5,684 bases of DNA. Origin: CALFCX01 sp964603025 (GTDB lineage Bacteria > Margulisbacteria > WOR-1 > JAKLHX01). Both the position numbers and the translations under genes were made by a program. Each line of letters opens with the position of its first letter. Position 1 is the first letter of the stretch. Below, in pieces: positions 4,974 through 5,684 of the stretch. Where the stretch lies: the NCBI GenBank assembly GCA_964603025.1, contig CAZRTO010000066.1, positions 1 to 5,684 of the forward strand, in the 5' to 3' direction. The notes beneath the pieces were generated by a model. That model saw only the letters and a list, made by a program, of their open reading frames with translations. It did no database searches and had not been told where the DNA came from.

Positions 4974-5684
4974 TGACCAAAGCTTTTGTAATGGCAGCCG
5001 GGGTCGGTACAAGGCTGGAGCCTTTGACGCTTTCGGTTCCAAAGCCGCTGGTGCCCGTGTGCAACGTTCCTATAATGGAATACAACATATCTCTTCTCAG
5101 ACAACACGGTTTTAAGGATATCACCGCCAATCTTCATTATTTTCCAGACCAGATAGAGAGCTATTTCGGGGACGGAGCCGCTTTTGGGGTCTCTATGCGC
5201 TATTCTTTTGAGGAAGAGCTCATGGGCACCGCGGGCGGGGTCAGGAAAATGGCCGGCGTCGCGGACCTGAAAGAGGGCGGCAGGGCCCTGGTGATGAGCG
5301 CGGACGTGCTTACCGATATTGATATTTCTGCTATGGTCAAATTTCACGAAGAGAGGGGATCTCGCGCCACGATAGCTCTGATAGGGGTCGAGGACACTTC
5401 GGAATTCGGGGTGGTCGTGACAGGGCCTTCGGGCAGGATAACAGCGTTCCAGGAAAAGCCGCGTAACGAAGAGGCGCTGAGCAGAATGGTAAACACAGGT
5501 ATATATGTACTGGAAAAAGAGGTCATTGACCTGATACCTCCCGAGACATTTTACGATTTCGGGAAACAGTTATTCCCGCTGCTTATAGAAAAGGGAGTCC
5601 CTTTTTTCGGCTTTGAAGCCGGCTGCTACTGGAAGGATATTGGCAGTATCGGCAACTACAAGGCCGCTAATTTTGATGTCGCTT
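4973..5684 (+). CDS. Sugar-1-phosphate nucleotidyltransferase (NDP-sugar pyrophosphorylase), 3' partial
   Basis: The enzyme family activates a sugar 1-phosphate with a nucleoside triphosphate to make an NDP-sugar for polysaccharide or envelope synthesis. The first 237 residues are present and the frame is open to the window end. Visible are the nucleotide loop AAGVGTRLEPLT (8-19), PKPLVPV (23-29) with Lys24, LHYFPDQIESYFGDG (54-68), GTAGGV (85-90), the metal-site segment MSADVLTDID (108-117) with Asp111, EFGVVV (144-149), FQEKP (159-163), NTGIYVLEKEVIDLIP (174-189) and YWKDIGSIGNYKAANFDV (219-236) with Asp222. The wording is closest to mannose-1-phosphate guanylyltransferase-like proteins, which often continue into a left-handed beta-helix and sometimes a phosphomannomutase domain. 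The family usually has Gly where Ala110 lies (SGD). The sugar cannot be named from this part. The ATG shares its A with the rpiB TGA, and no good ribosome binding site is seen, so it is probably translationally coupled. Confidence 0.9.
   Translation, partial: MTKAFVMAAGVGTRLEPLTLSVPKPLVPVCNVPIMEYNISLLRQHGFKDITANLHYFPDQIESYFGDGAAFGVSMRYSFEEELMGTAGGVRKMAGVADLKEGGRALVMSADVLTDIDISAMVKFHEERGSRATIALIGVEDTSEFGVVVTGPSGRITAFQEKPRNEEALSRMVNTGIYVLEKEVIDLIPPETFYDFGKQLFPLLIEKGVPFFGFEAGCYWKDIGSIGNYKAANFDVA

Noticed and set aside
4814..5347. Minus-strand open frame of 177 codons opposite rpiB and the nucleotidyltransferase
   Set aside because: It is antisense to two conserved coding sequences, with no motif or initiation signal.

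Overview
The window is a compact bacterial chromosomal segment with all supported genes on the + strand. Moderate GC, frequent ATA (Ile) and AGG (Arg) codons, a B. subtilis-type iron-sulfur PurF, an alpha-type GlnA and a homotetrameric GltD/NfnB-like flavoprotein suggest a deep-branching anaerobe or uncultured candidate-phylum bacterium. An Omnitrophota-like lineage is my guess, but the sequence alone cannot settle it. No tRNA, rRNA, CRISPR array, transposase or classical riboswitch is visible.

Layout: (1) 1-996, the 3' two-thirds of a GltD/NfnB-type NADPH-binding flavoprotein whose visible start is a GC-rich palindromic repeat read in frame; (2) 1007-2392, purF, translationally close to gltD; (3) 2393-3100, a non-housekeeping insert: a possible promoter with an inverted repeat, a 48-residue orphan protein with a very good ribosome binding site (2470-2616), a 133-residue glycine-zipper protein with an internal duplication (2646-3047), and a strong intrinsic terminator; (4) 3099-4494, a new promoter and glnA (glutamine synthetase); (5) 4495-4540, a second GC-rich palindromic repeat placed exactly between the glnA stop and the next ribosome binding site; (6) 4545-4973, rpiB; (7) 4973-5684, a sugar-nucleotide pyrophosphorylase that overlaps rpiB by one base and runs off the window.

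Genes 1, 2 and glnA share glutamine/glutamate metabolism. GlnA makes glutamine, PurF spends its amide nitrogen on the first step of purine synthesis, and the GltD-like protein supplies or balances NADPH electrons for glutamate formation (or for ferredoxin bifurcation, if it is NfnB). RpiB (ribose-5-phosphate, hence PRPP) loosely connects to PurF, and the nucleotidyltransferase points to cell-envelope sugar activation.

The least explained part is the two-gene small-protein unit at 2470-3047. It sits between nitrogen genes, has its own ribosome binding sites and terminator, and encodes a soluble-start, signal-peptide-free, cysteine-free protein built from two glycine-zipper hairpins offset by exactly 62 residues. 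I could not assign it to a described system.
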